A stretch of 64,000 nucleotides of DNA from Ligilactobacillus pabuli. GTDB lineage: Bacteria; Bacillota; Bacilli; Lactobacillales; Lactobacillaceae. The stretch covers positions 1-64,000 of the forward strand of contig NZ_BQXH01000005.1 in the NCBI RefSeq assembly GCF_022836475.1. The letters run 5' to 3'. Made by a program: the position numbers and the translations under genes. Shown in pieces: positions 17,394-26,578 of the stretch. Each line of letters begins with the position of its first letter. Within the stretch, counting starts at the first letter, position 1. The notes below the pieces were generated by a model. It was not told where the DNA came from, ran no database searches, and worked only from the letters and a program-made list of their open reading frames with translations.

Positions 17394-18614
17394 CTATTTT
17401 ATTTCTTCACCATTTAACTTAGATTTTCTTGGTAAATTGTTAACAAAATAACTTGTGTCTGCTAAAAGAGCAATAAAAACAAAATTAAATGAAATTTCCA
17501 ACATATGTTGATCAATGATTGAACTAATCACCATGAATAGAGTGTATAAAACCAAACTATACGCTTTCACTTGCATGTTTCTCAAAATCAAAACACAAAT
17601 TATTACCATTATCACCGTAAAGGCAATTAAACCATTCATCATTAAATGTTTAACATACGATGAGTCAATAAAAAAATAGTCTAAAATTGGGCTATGGATC
17701 CCACCATTACCATTTTGACGAATAAACTGACCATAAACAGTAACATTATATTTTTCAAAAGCCGCATGACCATACTTTAATCTACCTGACAAAATTCGAT
17801 CTAGGAGATTAAAAATAGGATTTGCAGAATTATAGAAATAAGCCATTAAGACAGACACACCTGTAACAAATAGGGTACCTGCAACAACTATTTTCGCTCC
17901 AAGAAACTCAAATACGGTTATTAAATAAGGATAAATCATTACTGCCAAAATCACTAACAACATCAGGATCAAGTCCAGTTTAGTATCAGTTATAAAGTAG
18001 ATAAATAGTGTCCAAGCAAAACAACCTACATATTCTGCAACATTAAAACTAAAACGTTTAAAAACACAGTACGCTAACATTAGATAAAATGCGCGTGCCG
18101 CTAAATCTGAAGGGTAAATCATTCCCAAAGCATATCGAATTGTCGGTGTTCCAAATCTCCCCATGGTTAAACCCGGAATAATATGCAACTTAGCAGCAAT
18201 AATAGTCACGACAACTAATAATGACATGGTAATTAAAAAAATTTTTAGAAGTTTCTTATAGTCAATATTTTGTGCACCCAGAACAAACAGGTAATAATAG
18301 TATAGATTGTATTGATAAGCATCTGCACAGCTTTTCCACAAAATTAATCCTAATAAGATATAAATTAACCAGTTTTTCCATTTACCATCTTTGATCTCAA
18401 AATCAAAGAGTCCCATTTTTAGAATCACCAAAAATCCAGATACTTGGGTAATTCTATACAATAAGTCACTTGGTAATAAACTAGGGAACATAGTTCCTGG
18501 TAGAAATTGCGATAATATATATACGATTAAGGCTAATAAATAAAAATTTTCACCGATAAACTGCCATTTTTTTCGTATAAATAAAAGCTTTTCGTTTACT
18601 ATTTGGTAATCCAT
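17394..18614 (-). CDS. Polysaccharide polymerase-like membrane protein (copy B)
   Basis: 406 residues, about ten to twelve membrane helices, related to the protein at 14652-15857 along its whole length (NIDYKKLLKIF versus NINYQKILKVF; SGRLKYGHAA versus SGRLRYGYQA). The position between the flippase and a GT2 gene fits a Wzy-type polymerase that joins repeat units outside the membrane. Having two such proteins in one region is unusual. Start ATG at 18614 has GGGGGAAGG upstream. Confidence 0.68.
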   Translation of the reverse strand: MDYQIVNEKLLFIRKKWQFIGENFYLLALIVYILSQFLPGTMFPSLLPSDLLYRITQVSGFLVILKMGLFDFEIKDGKWKNWLIYILLGLILWKSCADAYQYNLYYYYLFVLGAQNIDYKKLLKIFLITMSLLVVVTIIAAKLHIIPGLTMGRFGTPTIRYALGMIYPSDLAARAFYLMLAYCVFKRFSFNVAEYVGCFAWTLFIYFITDTKLDLILMLLVILAVMIYPYLITVFEFLGAKIVVAGTLFVTGVSVLMAYFYNSANPIFNLLDRILSGRLKYGHAAFEKYNVTVYGQFIRQNGNGGIHSPILDYFFIDSSYVKHLMMNGLIAFTVIMVIICVLILRNMQVKAYSLVLYTLFMVISSIIDQHMLEISFNFVFIALLADTSYFVNNLPRKSKLNGEEIK

Positions 18615-18638
18615 AAACTAGCCTTCCCCCGTACTTTT

Positions 18639-20054
18639 TCATTTTTTCAAGAATTTTTTTGCAGTTTGTAAAATTGTTGGCTTCAATACCCAAATCACAA
18701 CAAAATATATCACAATACCAAGTAATACTTCTAAGATCAAGGAAGAAACACTAGTCCACAACTTAACATTTAGCAGATAAACCGGAATAAACATCAATAT
18801 TCCAGCAATCAAATATTTTGGAAAATTAACGAATAATTTTTTTAACTCAACAGTGTCTTTAATATACCATAACTGATAACCTGTTACGGTTGCCTCAGAA
18901 AGCACTGTTGCCAACATTGCACCATATAGTCCCCAGGTAGAAACTAATGGGATGTTAATAACAATGTTAACAATTGCCCCAAGTAGAACAGAACGGGTAT
19001 ACGGCTTAACTTGCTTCGTTGGTAGCAAGAACTGCTGTCCAACGGCATTACTCCAACCAATCAAAACAATTACAATTGCTTCAATCATAATAGCCAAGCC
19101 TACAGGAGCATATCCACGGCCATAAAAATATGGTCCAAAATGGCGACCAATCCCAGCTAACCCAAAGGCCATCGGAACTGCAATAAATGATACAAAATCA
19201 AACGAGGAGTATAAATAGTTATTAACCTCTTTGTCTTTTCCACTAGCAAATGCATTTGCCACATGTGGTAACATCACAGTTCCAGTTGCCGTCACAATTG
19301 CTAAGACTACTTTTACTAAGTTATCCGCCGACATATAAAACCCTGATGCATCCGTTCCAGCCAAAAAACCTAACATCGTTTTGTTCAAAACAACATATAT
19401 TTGTATTGCCACTGTTGGGATGAACAATGCAATTGTTGGACGAACATGTCGTAATGGGTGCAGGTCTTTATAACTAACTTTAACCAAAATCCTTTTTAGA
19501 GGGGCCCACAACGTAAAATTTCCAACTAAGACTGAAAGGCCTAATATTAAGATATATAATGGTAAATCTGACGGATTTTTGATAAATACGAAAATTAGAA
19601 TCAACGAAACAACTTTGACTAGCGTGTTTCGAACGACTGTCCGCTTAAAATCCTCAATTCCCATAAAAAACCAAGATATGTCAAATGCAGCAGCAATAAT
19701 ATTAATCGATTGAAAAATCATTAATACACGATTATCTCGATAAAACCCTAGAAAAACAAAATATAATCCTAATGCAACAAGGATACCAACTGTTTTTATA
19801 ATTTGGATTTCCCAAAAGGAACGTGCCATTTTCTCACGGTCATTCCGTTGATAAGCAATTTCACGATTTCCATATAACTGTGTACCTAAACTACCAAATA
19901 ATACAAAATAAAAAACAATTGAGTTGGTAAATGAATTCAACCCATAACCATGCGGAGTTAAAACCCGACTAACATACGGTGCGGTAATTAGTGGCAAAAT
20001 CATCGCTAAAATCTGATAACCCGCATTATACAAATAGTTTCGAATAACCTTCAC
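18639..20054 (-). CDS. Polysaccharide flippase (Wzx/PST family)
   Basis: 471 residues with twelve to fourteen membrane helices. The N-terminus NAGYQILAMILPLITAPYVS is the polysaccharide-synthesis family signature and SRVLTPHGYGLNSF follows. It should flip lipid-linked repeat units across the membrane before polymerisation. It lies 4 bp after glf and directly before a polymerase-like gene, so flippase and polymerase are co-transcribed. Confidence 0.92.
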   Translation of the reverse strand: MKVIRNYLYNAGYQILAMILPLITAPYVSRVLTPHGYGLNSFTNSIVFYFVLFGSLGTQLYGNREIAYQRNDREKMARSFWEIQIIKTVGILVALGLYFVFLGFYRDNRVLMIFQSINIIAAAFDISWFFMGIEDFKRTVVRNTLVKVVSLILIFVFIKNPSDLPLYILILGLSVLVGNFTLWAPLKRILVKVSYKDLHPLRHVRPTIALFIPTVAIQIYVVLNKTMLGFLAGTDASGFYMSADNLVKVVLAIVTATGTVMLPHVANAFASGKDKEVNNYLYSSFDFVSFIAVPMAFGLAGIGRHFGPYFYGRGYAPVGLAIMIEAIVIVLIGWSNAVGQQFLLPTKQVKPYTRSVLLGAIVNIVINIPLVSTWGLYGAMLATVLSEATVTGYQLWYIKDTVELKKLFVNFPKYLIAGILMFIPVYLLNVKLWTSVSSLILEVLLGIVIYFVVIWVLKPTILQTAKKFLKK

Positions 20055-20058
20055 GGTC

Positions 20059-21174
20059 TTATCCCTCGAATTCTTTTCTAACAGCCACTAAGGAGGCCAT
20101 AATTACCTGATCCATGTTGTAATAGCGATACATTCCTAAGCGACCACCAAAAATTACATTTCCACCCTCATTTTCAGCTAGTTCCCTATACTTCTTATAC
20201 AAAGAATCATTCTTACGATCGTTAACTGGATAATAAGGTTCGTCACCGCGTTTCCATGTCTTCGGATATTCACGAGTAATAATCGTTTTATTTTTATCTC
20301 CTTTACCAAATTCAAAGTGTTTGTGCTCAATGATTCTAGTATAGGGTGTTTCAGCGTCAGTGTAGTTGACGACTGCATTTCCTTGATAATTATTAACATC
20401 TAATTCTTGAGTTTCAAACTTCAAAGAGCGATATTCTAGCTCTCCTAGCTTATAATCAAAGAACTCATCAATCATCCCAGTGAACAAAACTCGATCATAA
20501 TTTTGTAAATACTCATCTTTGTGATCAAAGAAATCAGTGCCTGTTTCAACGGTAATTAAATCACTAGCAAGCATTTTTTCAACAATTTGCGTATACCCAC
20601 CAATTGGAATTCCTTGATAAGGATCATTAAAGTAGTTGTTATCATACGTAAAACGAACTGGAATTCGACGAATAATAAAAGCAGGTAAATCTTCTGCCTT
20701 CTTACCCCATTGCTTTTCAGTATAACCTTTAACCAATTTCTGATATAAATCAGTTCCCACTAAAGAAATACCTTGTTCCTCTAAATTTTCAGGCTTTTTA
20801 CCCTTTAAAACTGCACGCTGTTCTTCAATTTTAGCTTGGGCTTCGGCAGGCGTGATTACACCCCACATCTTATTAAAGGTATTCATGTTAAACGGCATGT
20901 TATAAATTTCACCATGATAGTTCGCAACTGGACTATTAGTATAGCGGTTAAAATCTGCAAATTGGTGAACATAGTCCCAGATTTCTTTTTTATTAGTATG
21001 GAAAATGTGCGCACCAAACTTATGAACTTGAATCCCATCAATTTCTTCAGTGTAGATATTTCCCGCTACATGGTCTCTTTTTTCAATTACTTTAACTTCA
21101 TTACCTCTTTTTGCTGCTTCATAGGCAAATGTGGCACCAAACAAACCGGCACCTACTACTAAATATTTTGTCAT
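20059..21174 (-). CDS. glf: UDP-galactopyranose mutase
   Basis: 371-residue FAD enzyme converting UDP-galactopyranose into UDP-galactofuranose. VGAGLFGATFAYEAAKRG is the FAD GxGxxG fold; HIFHT, GYTEKQWGK and RIPVRFTYDNNYFNDPYQG are Glf signatures holding active-site Arg/Tyr/Trp residues. Length matches the family. Its presence indicates galactofuranose in the polymer. A terminator at 21368-21412 lies upstream, so glf is the first gene of the unit glf-flippase-polymerase-GT2-tagD. ATG follows AGGAGGAAT. Confidence 0.95.
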   Translation of the reverse strand: MTKYLVVGAGLFGATFAYEAAKRGNEVKVIEKRDHVAGNIYTEEIDGIQVHKFGAHIFHTNKKEIWDYVHQFADFNRYTNSPVANYHGEIYNMPFNMNTFNKMWGVITPAEAQAKIEEQRAVLKGKKPENLEEQGISLVGTDLYQKLVKGYTEKQWGKKAEDLPAFIIRRIPVRFTYDNNYFNDPYQGIPIGGYTQIVEKMLASDLITVETGTDFFDHKDEYLQNYDRVLFTGMIDEFFDYKLGELEYRSLKFETQELDVNNYQGNAVVNYTDAETPYTRIIEHKHFEFGKGDKNKTIITREYPKTWKRGDEPYYPVNDRKNDSLYKKYRELAENEGGNVIFGGRLGMYRYYNMDQVIMASLVAVRKEFEG

Positions 21175-21367
21175 CTAAACTATTCCTCCTACTATTAAAA
21201 CAGCGAAAAAGCTGTCTATACTTGTTAGATTATAGCATAAAATAAGCTATAAATAGTCGAGTTCAGTCTTTAACGCTATTTATAAGCTTATTTACCTTCT
21301 GGTACTTTTCTGTGGAAAAAACAAAAAAGTTAGCTATTTCGTGTTTTATTGCACTATATTTTTTAAA

Positions 21368-21412
21368 CAATCACCTAGATTAAATTTTTTTAAAATTTAA
21401 TCTAAGTGACTG
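21368..21412. terminator. Bidirectional terminator upstream of glf
   Basis: CAATCACCTAGATTAAATTT pairs with AAATTTAATCTAAGTGACTG and is flanked by T-rich sequence. It directly follows the stop of the glycosyltransferase gene on the minus strand. Confidence 0.75.
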
Positions 21413-22432
21413 TTAACCCAAAATACTTTCCATTTCTTGCATTGCCTGATAGATAAAATTACCAGAACGAACTTTTTTTGAAATCTTTTCAGCGTTGCTT
21501 TTAAGCTTAGCATAATCATCATCTGTCATATCTGCCAAAATATTATCAAGCTCTGTTAAGCTGTTAACCGTGATTCCAACCTGAAATTTTTCGACAAAGC
21601 CAGCAACAGCCGCTTGCTCCCAAACTATGACTGGCATACCAGAACTTAAATATAAAGAAGTTTTGTGTGGTGCATTATACTTCGAATACTCGCCATAAGT
21701 TCCGGTACAGGCATCAACCGATTGTCCATCCCAAATTAGGCCAAAATTTTCATTCATATGAGCAGGTAATTCTTCTGAAGGATAAACCCCCTGATAATTA
21801 ACACATTGCGGATATTTCTCCGATGGGTTAGGCCCGAACGCATCTAACTTAGTATGCTTCCAAGTTAGTTTATCCATAAAACCAGCTTTTTCGTGAATTA
21901 AATTTCCCGCAAAGCATAGTGATCTATCAAATTTAGTACTTTTTACAATTGGGTTAGGATTAATATAGTCAAAGATTCCTAATTGTACCATGGGCACTTT
22001 AACACCATTATCCAGTAACCACTTTTGCATTTTTTCATTATGTACAATTAACCCATCTGTACTATTAAAAATATCCAGTTCATTTTTATAAAACTTCTGA
22101 TCATCAAGGTATCCTCTAATTGCCTCAACATCATGAATTACAAAGATTAACTTGGCCTTTGTATACTTTCTAATTGCTTTAATAAATCTTTGGGTTAAGA
22201 AAATAGAATAAATTGGATACTGAAATACAATCTCCTCATAGTCTTTTCCCTTAAATAACTTGTTAATTCCATAGAAAGAAAACATTAGTTTGGCTAGCTT
22301 GTTACGAGAAATTTCTAAATTAATTTTTTCATAGCCTTTTTCTGTCAAAAATTCTTCAATATCATTTTTTGCTTTTGGACCAGCATCTTTATTATCTTTT
22401 GAGATAATCGAAGATAAAATCACTTTTGTCAT
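21413..22432 (-). CDS. Glycosyltransferase, galactofuranosyltransferase-like
   Basis: 339 residues from ATG at 22432 (a TTG at 22453 gives seven more residues with no better ribosome site). Features are FVIHDVEAIRGYL, DGLIVHNEKMQKWL, CFAGNLIHEKAGF and APHKTSLYLSSGMPVIVWE, the plan of small GT-B enzymes annotated as beta-1,6-galactofuranosyltransferases in lactic acid bacteria. Its neighbour glf makes UDP-galactofuranose, which supports this donor. Specificity is inference. It lies between LicD and the terminator before glf and ends that transcript. Confidence 0.75.
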   Translation of the reverse strand: MTKVILSSIISKDNKDAGPKAKNDIEEFLTEKGYEKINLEISRNKLAKLMFSFYGINKLFKGKDYEEIVFQYPIYSIFLTQRFIKAIRKYTKAKLIFVIHDVEAIRGYLDDQKFYKNELDIFNSTDGLIVHNEKMQKWLLDNGVKVPMVQLGIFDYINPNPIVKSTKFDRSLCFAGNLIHEKAGFMDKLTWKHTKLDAFGPNPSEKYPQCVNYQGVYPSEELPAHMNENFGLIWDGQSVDACTGTYGEYSKYNAPHKTSLYLSSGMPVIVWEQAAVAGFVEKFQVGITVNSLTELDNILADMTDDDYAKLKSNAEKISKKVRSGNFIYQAMQEMESILG

Positions 22433-22471
22433 AATATCATCACTTTCTGTCAATTAATTCTAAATGTACAC

Positions 22472-22518
22472 TAAAGCGAAACTAGACAATGATTTTAAAA
22501 AGCATGGTTTAGTTTCGC
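22472..22518 (-). terminator. Hairpin between licD-like and glycosyltransferase genes
   Basis: AAAGCGAAACTA and TAGTTTCGCT form a 10-bp inverted repeat around a 20-bp loop, 12 bp after the LicD stop. The T-run is weak, so it may only reduce readthrough. Confidence 0.4.
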
Positions 22519-22530
22519 TCCCTTATAATT

Positions 22531-23361
22531 TTATTTCACTATTTCTGTAAAATGTTTATTTTTAACTTGTTCAGATGGTGGTTCCATATAATTTGAACCA
22601 TACATTTGCGATAGAATTTCATCTGAATAACTTGTTCCGTATAATTGGAGATCGTCAAAGGCGTACACTTGACCTTTCAAATAAAACTGTTTAGGAAACA
22701 TCTCGTTAAGTTTATACGCACCCATAAAATTAACGACATAAGTTGCCCTCCCGTACGGAAAACGTTGTAAAGCATGGTCTAAATTAACTAAACATTGCTT
22801 TGTGTCTAGTCTTTTTTCTGGCTGAATAAATTGTCCTAATTTAATAAATACTTTTTCAATTAACGGCCGTTCCGTCATATTAACACTAACTCGATCAAAT
22901 TCAGAATACTTTAACAACAAACGCAACCGCAGTAAATTTAGCCCGTGAATTTTACGTAACAACTTACTTTTAGGCATTCCATCTAAGGGGAAAATATCCA
23001 TCCATGAATTTCTTTGCTCTGCTACAACCGCAGAGCGATCAACAATCTTAGTATGAGGATTCTCCAGGCGTGCAACATATTCGGTTGTATCGGAGTTCTT
23101 AAATGTTCTAAACGGGAAATCTGCTAACTTATTTTCACGTTTCGCAAGTAACTCTTGAAATTTTTCATAATCAGGACGTGGCATCCCAACATCAATGTCA
23201 TCATCCCAAGGAATAAAACCTTGGTGCCGAACTGCACCTAATAAAGTTCCACCCATAATAAAATATTGTAAATCATGCTGTTGACAAAAATCAGCAAAAA
23301 CAATCACTAACTCTTTTTCTGCATGTTGTAAGATTTTACGATCATCTAAGTTAACGGTCAT
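22531..23361 (-). CDS. LicD-family phosphotransferase
   Basis: 276 residues from ATG at 23361, which overlaps the end of the upstream gene by 11 bp. YFIMGGTLLGAVRHQGFIPW followed by DDDIDVGMPRPDY is the LicD nucleotidyltransferase-fold signature with its metal-binding aspartates. Family members transfer phosphocholine or other phosphate-linked groups from CDP-activated donors to surface sugars. With tagD in the same region, glycerol-phosphate from CDP-glycerol is a reasonable substrate; no choline genes are seen. Translational coupling with the DUF4422 gene suggests joint action. Confidence 0.85.
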   Translation of the reverse strand: MTVNLDDRKILQHAEKELVIVFADFCQQHDLQYFIMGGTLLGAVRHQGFIPWDDDIDVGMPRPDYEKFQELLAKRENKLADFPFRTFKNSDTTEYVARLENPHTKIVDRSAVVAEQRNSWMDIFPLDGMPKSKLLRKIHGLNLLRLRLLLKYSEFDRVSVNMTERPLIEKVFIKLGQFIQPEKRLDTKQCLVNLDHALQRFPYGRATYVVNFMGAYKLNEMFPKQFYLKGQVYAFDDLQLYGTSYSDEILSQMYGSNYMEPPSEQVKNKHFTEIVK

Positions 23362-24133
23362 TTGGATTCCCCCGAAATTTACGCCACAAAAAACTAGCAA
23401 TTTTTTTGATCCAATGTTGCTTACCCATAAACATTACTGGTAATTCCGTATATTTTATTTGATTCTTTTCTACCCACACATCAAGCAGTAACTCGCCCAA
23501 AAAACCATACAATCTTTTCTCGTAGGGGGTATAGTCAGTAATGTTAGTCCGTTTCTCAACTTCAGACAAAACTTTAATCAACCAATCTGTATATTCATTA
23601 AAAATATTAGCTTTAGCAATCAACATATTAAACATGTGCGCAGATTTACGATTAACGGTTTGATCAAAAAAAGGCACATACTCTGGATAGAGTTCCACTA
23701 AAACATCGCGAGTTATTTGCAAATCTTCAATATGGTGAACATGTTCATAATGAGACCATGAAGTTTCAATATAATAGTTTCTTTTCTTTGGTAAAATCAT
23801 ATCATATTCACTCATAATTTTATCTAGCTTATGACCAGATAAAACATTGGAAAATTTTTGATTAACAGTCGAAAAAAAATGTGAACTTCCATTCGAAAAG
23901 AAACGCCGATAATGAACAAGCCCCTTTATATCAGCCTTTCGATTCTTAGCAGCCCAATACTGTGCGGTTAATTCACAATAACTACCATTTTTACTAGCAA
24001 TATTGATTTCCGTGTTGTCTCTCAAAAAGCCAGGAAAATTTTCACTTGCCGGACCAACTTGCAACGGCAAATAAATTTTTTCCTGGGGCATTCGTGCTCT
24101 CTTATGACTTACTACATACAATTCAGTTTTCAT
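23351..24133 (-). CDS. DUF4422 glycosyltransferase-like protein
   Basis: 260 residues. ELYVVSHKRARMP at the start, GLVHYRRFF in the middle and the C-terminal HMFNMLIAKANIFNEYTDWL are hallmarks of DUF4422 proteins found in capsule and exopolysaccharide loci, thought to be glycosyltransferases. Stop overlaps the LicD start, so both are translated together. Starts 20 bp after the priming transferase gene. Sugar unknown. Confidence 0.82.
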   Translation of the reverse strand: MKTELYVVSHKRARMPQEKIYLPLQVGPASENFPGFLRDNTEINIASKNGSYCELTAQYWAAKNRKADIKGLVHYRRFFSNGSSHFFSTVNQKFSNVLSGHKLDKIMSEYDMILPKKRNYYIETSWSHYEHVHHIEDLQITRDVLVELYPEYVPFFDQTVNRKSAHMFNMLIAKANIFNEYTDWLIKVLSEVEKRTNITDYTPYEKRLYGFLGELLLDVWVEKNQIKYTELPVMFMGKQHWIKKIASFLWRKFRGNPNDR

Positions 24134-24153
24134 CTAAAATTTCTCCTAATTAG

Positions 24154-24801
24154 CTAATATGCACCATCTGCTTTAAAAATGCTAACGATATTTTTGAATA
24201 AAATCTTACAATCAAACATCAAAGACGCATGATCCACATAGTACAACTCAATTTCACATCTTTTAGGGTAAGTAATATTACTTCTCCCAGATGCCTGCCA
24301 ATATCCCATTGCGCCTGGTGTTACAGATAAAAACTTCTGTTGTCTAGAACCGTATTCTTTTAGCTCTTCTTTCACTACCGGACGAGGTCCAATTAATGAC
24401 ATCTCACCTTTTAAAATGTTCAGAAATTGTGGTAATTCATCAAAGGAGGTCTTTCGTAAGAATCTACCAAACCTAGTAATTCTGGGATCCTTCTCTGGTG
24501 GCAGCTTATAACTGCTTTTGACATACAAATTATACAATTCGGTATTATTTTTCAATTTTTGATCAGCATTAACAACCATTGAACGTAACTTGTAAATGAA
24601 AAAGACTTTGCCATTCTTACCAATTCTTTCTTGTTTAAAAAACATTGGCCCTTTATTGTCACCGCTCTGATAGAAAAACCATAAAATTAAAAAAACAGGA
24701 ATTAAACAGATTAGCGCAACCAATGCTATTAAGATGTCAAAAACGCGTTTTACAAATAAATATCCGCCACTTAAGTGGGCTGGGGCGTTTTCTTGTTCCA
24801 T
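24154..24801 (-). CDS. Priming undecaprenyl-phosphate sugar transferase
   Basis: 215-residue short-form polyisoprenyl-phosphate hexose-1-phosphate transferase. One N-terminal membrane hairpin (FDILIALVALICLIPVFLIL) is followed by the catalytic domain: FFKQERIGKNGKVFFIYKLR, DELPQFLNILKGEMSLIGPR and TPGAMGYWQASGRS. It starts repeat-unit synthesis on undecaprenyl phosphate at the inner membrane face, usually with galactose, glucose or N-acetylhexosamine. It lacks the long N-terminal region of WbaP-type enzymes. Tyrosine-kinase regulators (CpsC/CpsD-type) are not present nearby. Confidence 0.92.
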   Translation of the reverse strand: MEQENAPAHLSGGYLFVKRVFDILIALVALICLIPVFLILWFFYQSGDNKGPMFFKQERIGKNGKVFFIYKLRSMVVNADQKLKNNTELYNLYVKSSYKLPPEKDPRITRFGRFLRKTSFDELPQFLNILKGEMSLIGPRPVVKEELKEYGSRQQKFLSVTPGAMGYWQASGRSNITYPKRCEIELYYVDHASLMFDCKILFKNIVSIFKADGAY

Positions 24802-24916
24802 TAAGATTCTCCTTAATTCATTTAGGCTTCAAAATGCGACGCCTAACCTTATTTTACTTCAGTCTTTTTAAACAGAAGTTATTATAATACGAGGTAATTT
24901 ATTTAGCAAATCACGT

Positions 24917-26059
24917 CTAATTTTCTTTTACTTCATAGATGGTTTTTCTATTCCATCCAGCATGATCATAAGTTGAATAAAATTCGTGCATATCTTGAAC
25001 TAGATCATTTAAATCATAACCCTTTTCTTTTAAAAATGAACATGCTAGTATTCGTTTGTTAGTTTCTAATTTAACATGTAGCATTCTGTCTGCTACTACA
25101 CTATTATCCTCGCTCAGTGAAAATGATTTTGATGTTTCTAATAGTTTAACTTGCGTTGTAATAGTATCTGAGAATAAAACGTTAACTCCGTTTGCTTGAG
25201 CCTCAATTAGAGTAATTGGTAGTCCCTCATATAGTGATGGAAAGATGATCCAATCGAGAACATTTAAAAATCGATTAACATCCTGTCTAAACCCCATAAA
25301 ATAGACTACATCTTCTAGTCCAAGGCTTTTTACTAGATATTCAACTTGCGTTCTTTCTCCACCTTCACCAAAAAAAAATAACACTGAATCACGATCCAAT
25401 GAATAAATTTTTGCAAATATTTCTACAACCCGAGATTGATTTTTAACTGGTAAGAACCGCCCTACATGTCCGTAAACTGTCTTTCCTTTTAAATTGAATT
25501 CTTCTTCAATTTTTTTTCTCTGATTTTTATCAAATTTAAATTTTTCTAGATCAATTGCATTATTAACTTGTATATAACTATCATCATTAAACAGCCACTT
25601 TGCCGCAAAATTTGAGCAAGCAAATTTTTTAAATTTACCCTTATGAACTATTCTTTTCCCAATCTTGTGTAACATTCTTTTTATTACATTTTTTGTAATT
25701 CTTTCATTTGTTGAGCTATGTGAATGAACTATAACATTTTCTTTATTTCTCATTACAAAGTATGGATAAAACTTCGTTAGACTATCTGTATGAAAATGTA
25801 CATAGTCATATTTATTCGAATTATGTGCTACTCTATTCCAAAAATTAACATAGTCTTTAATCTTAGTTACAGCAGGGGCTTTTATTATTTTTATTTTATC
25901 AGAAAACTTAGGTATTCTTGTTTCTGGCAATGTAGCCTCAGTAATAATGACAACATGATAACTTTTGTTGTTTACTAACCCAGTGTACAAATGTCTAACA
26001 AATTCTGTTAAGCCTCCTCCCTCTTTTAAATGAGGAACTATTACAAGTATATTTTTCAT
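24917..26059 (-). CDS. Glycosyltransferase family 4
   Basis: 380 residues from ATG at 26059 with AAGGGAG upstream (a longer in-frame start has no family support). NILVIVPHLKEGGGLTEFVR at the start, GHVGRFLPVKNQSRVVEIFA in the middle and PSLYEGLPITLIEAQANG near the end are the GT-B/GT4 donor-site signatures. It belongs to the polysaccharide set. Low GC compared with flanking housekeeping genes. Immediately upstream lies a decayed glycosyltransferase gene. Confidence 0.88.
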   Translation of the reverse strand: MKNILVIVPHLKEGGGLTEFVRHLYTGLVNNKSYHVVIITEATLPETRIPKFSDKIKIIKAPAVTKIKDYVNFWNRVAHNSNKYDYVHFHTDSLTKFYPYFVMRNKENVIVHSHSSTNERITKNVIKRMLHKIGKRIVHKGKFKKFACSNFAAKWLFNDDSYIQVNNAIDLEKFKFDKNQRKKIEEEFNLKGKTVYGHVGRFLPVKNQSRVVEIFAKIYSLDRDSVLFFFGEGGERTQVEYLVKSLGLEDVVYFMGFRQDVNRFLNVLDWIIFPSLYEGLPITLIEAQANGVNVLFSDTITTQVKLLETSKSFSLSEDNSVVADRMLHVKLETNKRILACSFLKEKGYDLNDLVQDMHEFYSTYDHAGWNRKTIYEVKEN

Positions 26060-26070
26060 ATGAACTCCCT

Positions 26071-26575
26071 TTAATCCGATAAATTTTCCATAATTTTTTG
26101 ACAATTTTTTTCTAGACTAAAACTTTTTTGTATCATTGCATTACGAATATCCCAACTAAATCCTTCTTCTTTATCAATTGGAAAGAGTTTATGCAATGAA
26201 TCTAGGTATATATGCATTATATCACTATTTGGAAGTACAGTTTGATATACCTTCCTTAGATCAACGGTATAACGACATAATTGATTACATTTTCCAAATT
26301 AAGTAACTTCATAATATGTTCCTAACTTTTCTAAATCTCTAACTGGTTATGCATTAATAAAATTAAACTCAAAGCAATTCGATGTTTCCCTGTAGACAAA
26401 TAAATTTCTGACAAAGCTCCCAATGATTTTTTGTTTTCAATGTCTTTAAACAGGCTCAACTAATACATTTCACTAACATTAATTCCAGTAATTTTAATAT
26501 TATGCAATCTTCTTTTTTTAATAAAATGATTCCATTTTCACCATATAAATCTCTTCCAGGCCCAGTATTTCCTTA
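26071..26575 (-). pseudogene. Decayed glycosyltransferase fragments
   Basis: The minus strand encodes broken pieces in more than one frame. 26071-26285 reads through to a stop as a GT4-like C-terminus, with SWDIRNAMIQKSFSLEKNCQ near its end. 26300-26460 holds LFKDIENKKSLGALSEIYLS and then a stop, and 26460-26575 holds GPGRDLYGENGIILLKKED. No open frame spans them. It looks like a former glycosyltransferase gene, possibly two, lost during reshuffling of the polysaccharide locus. Confidence 0.6.
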
Positions 26576-26578
26576 AAA

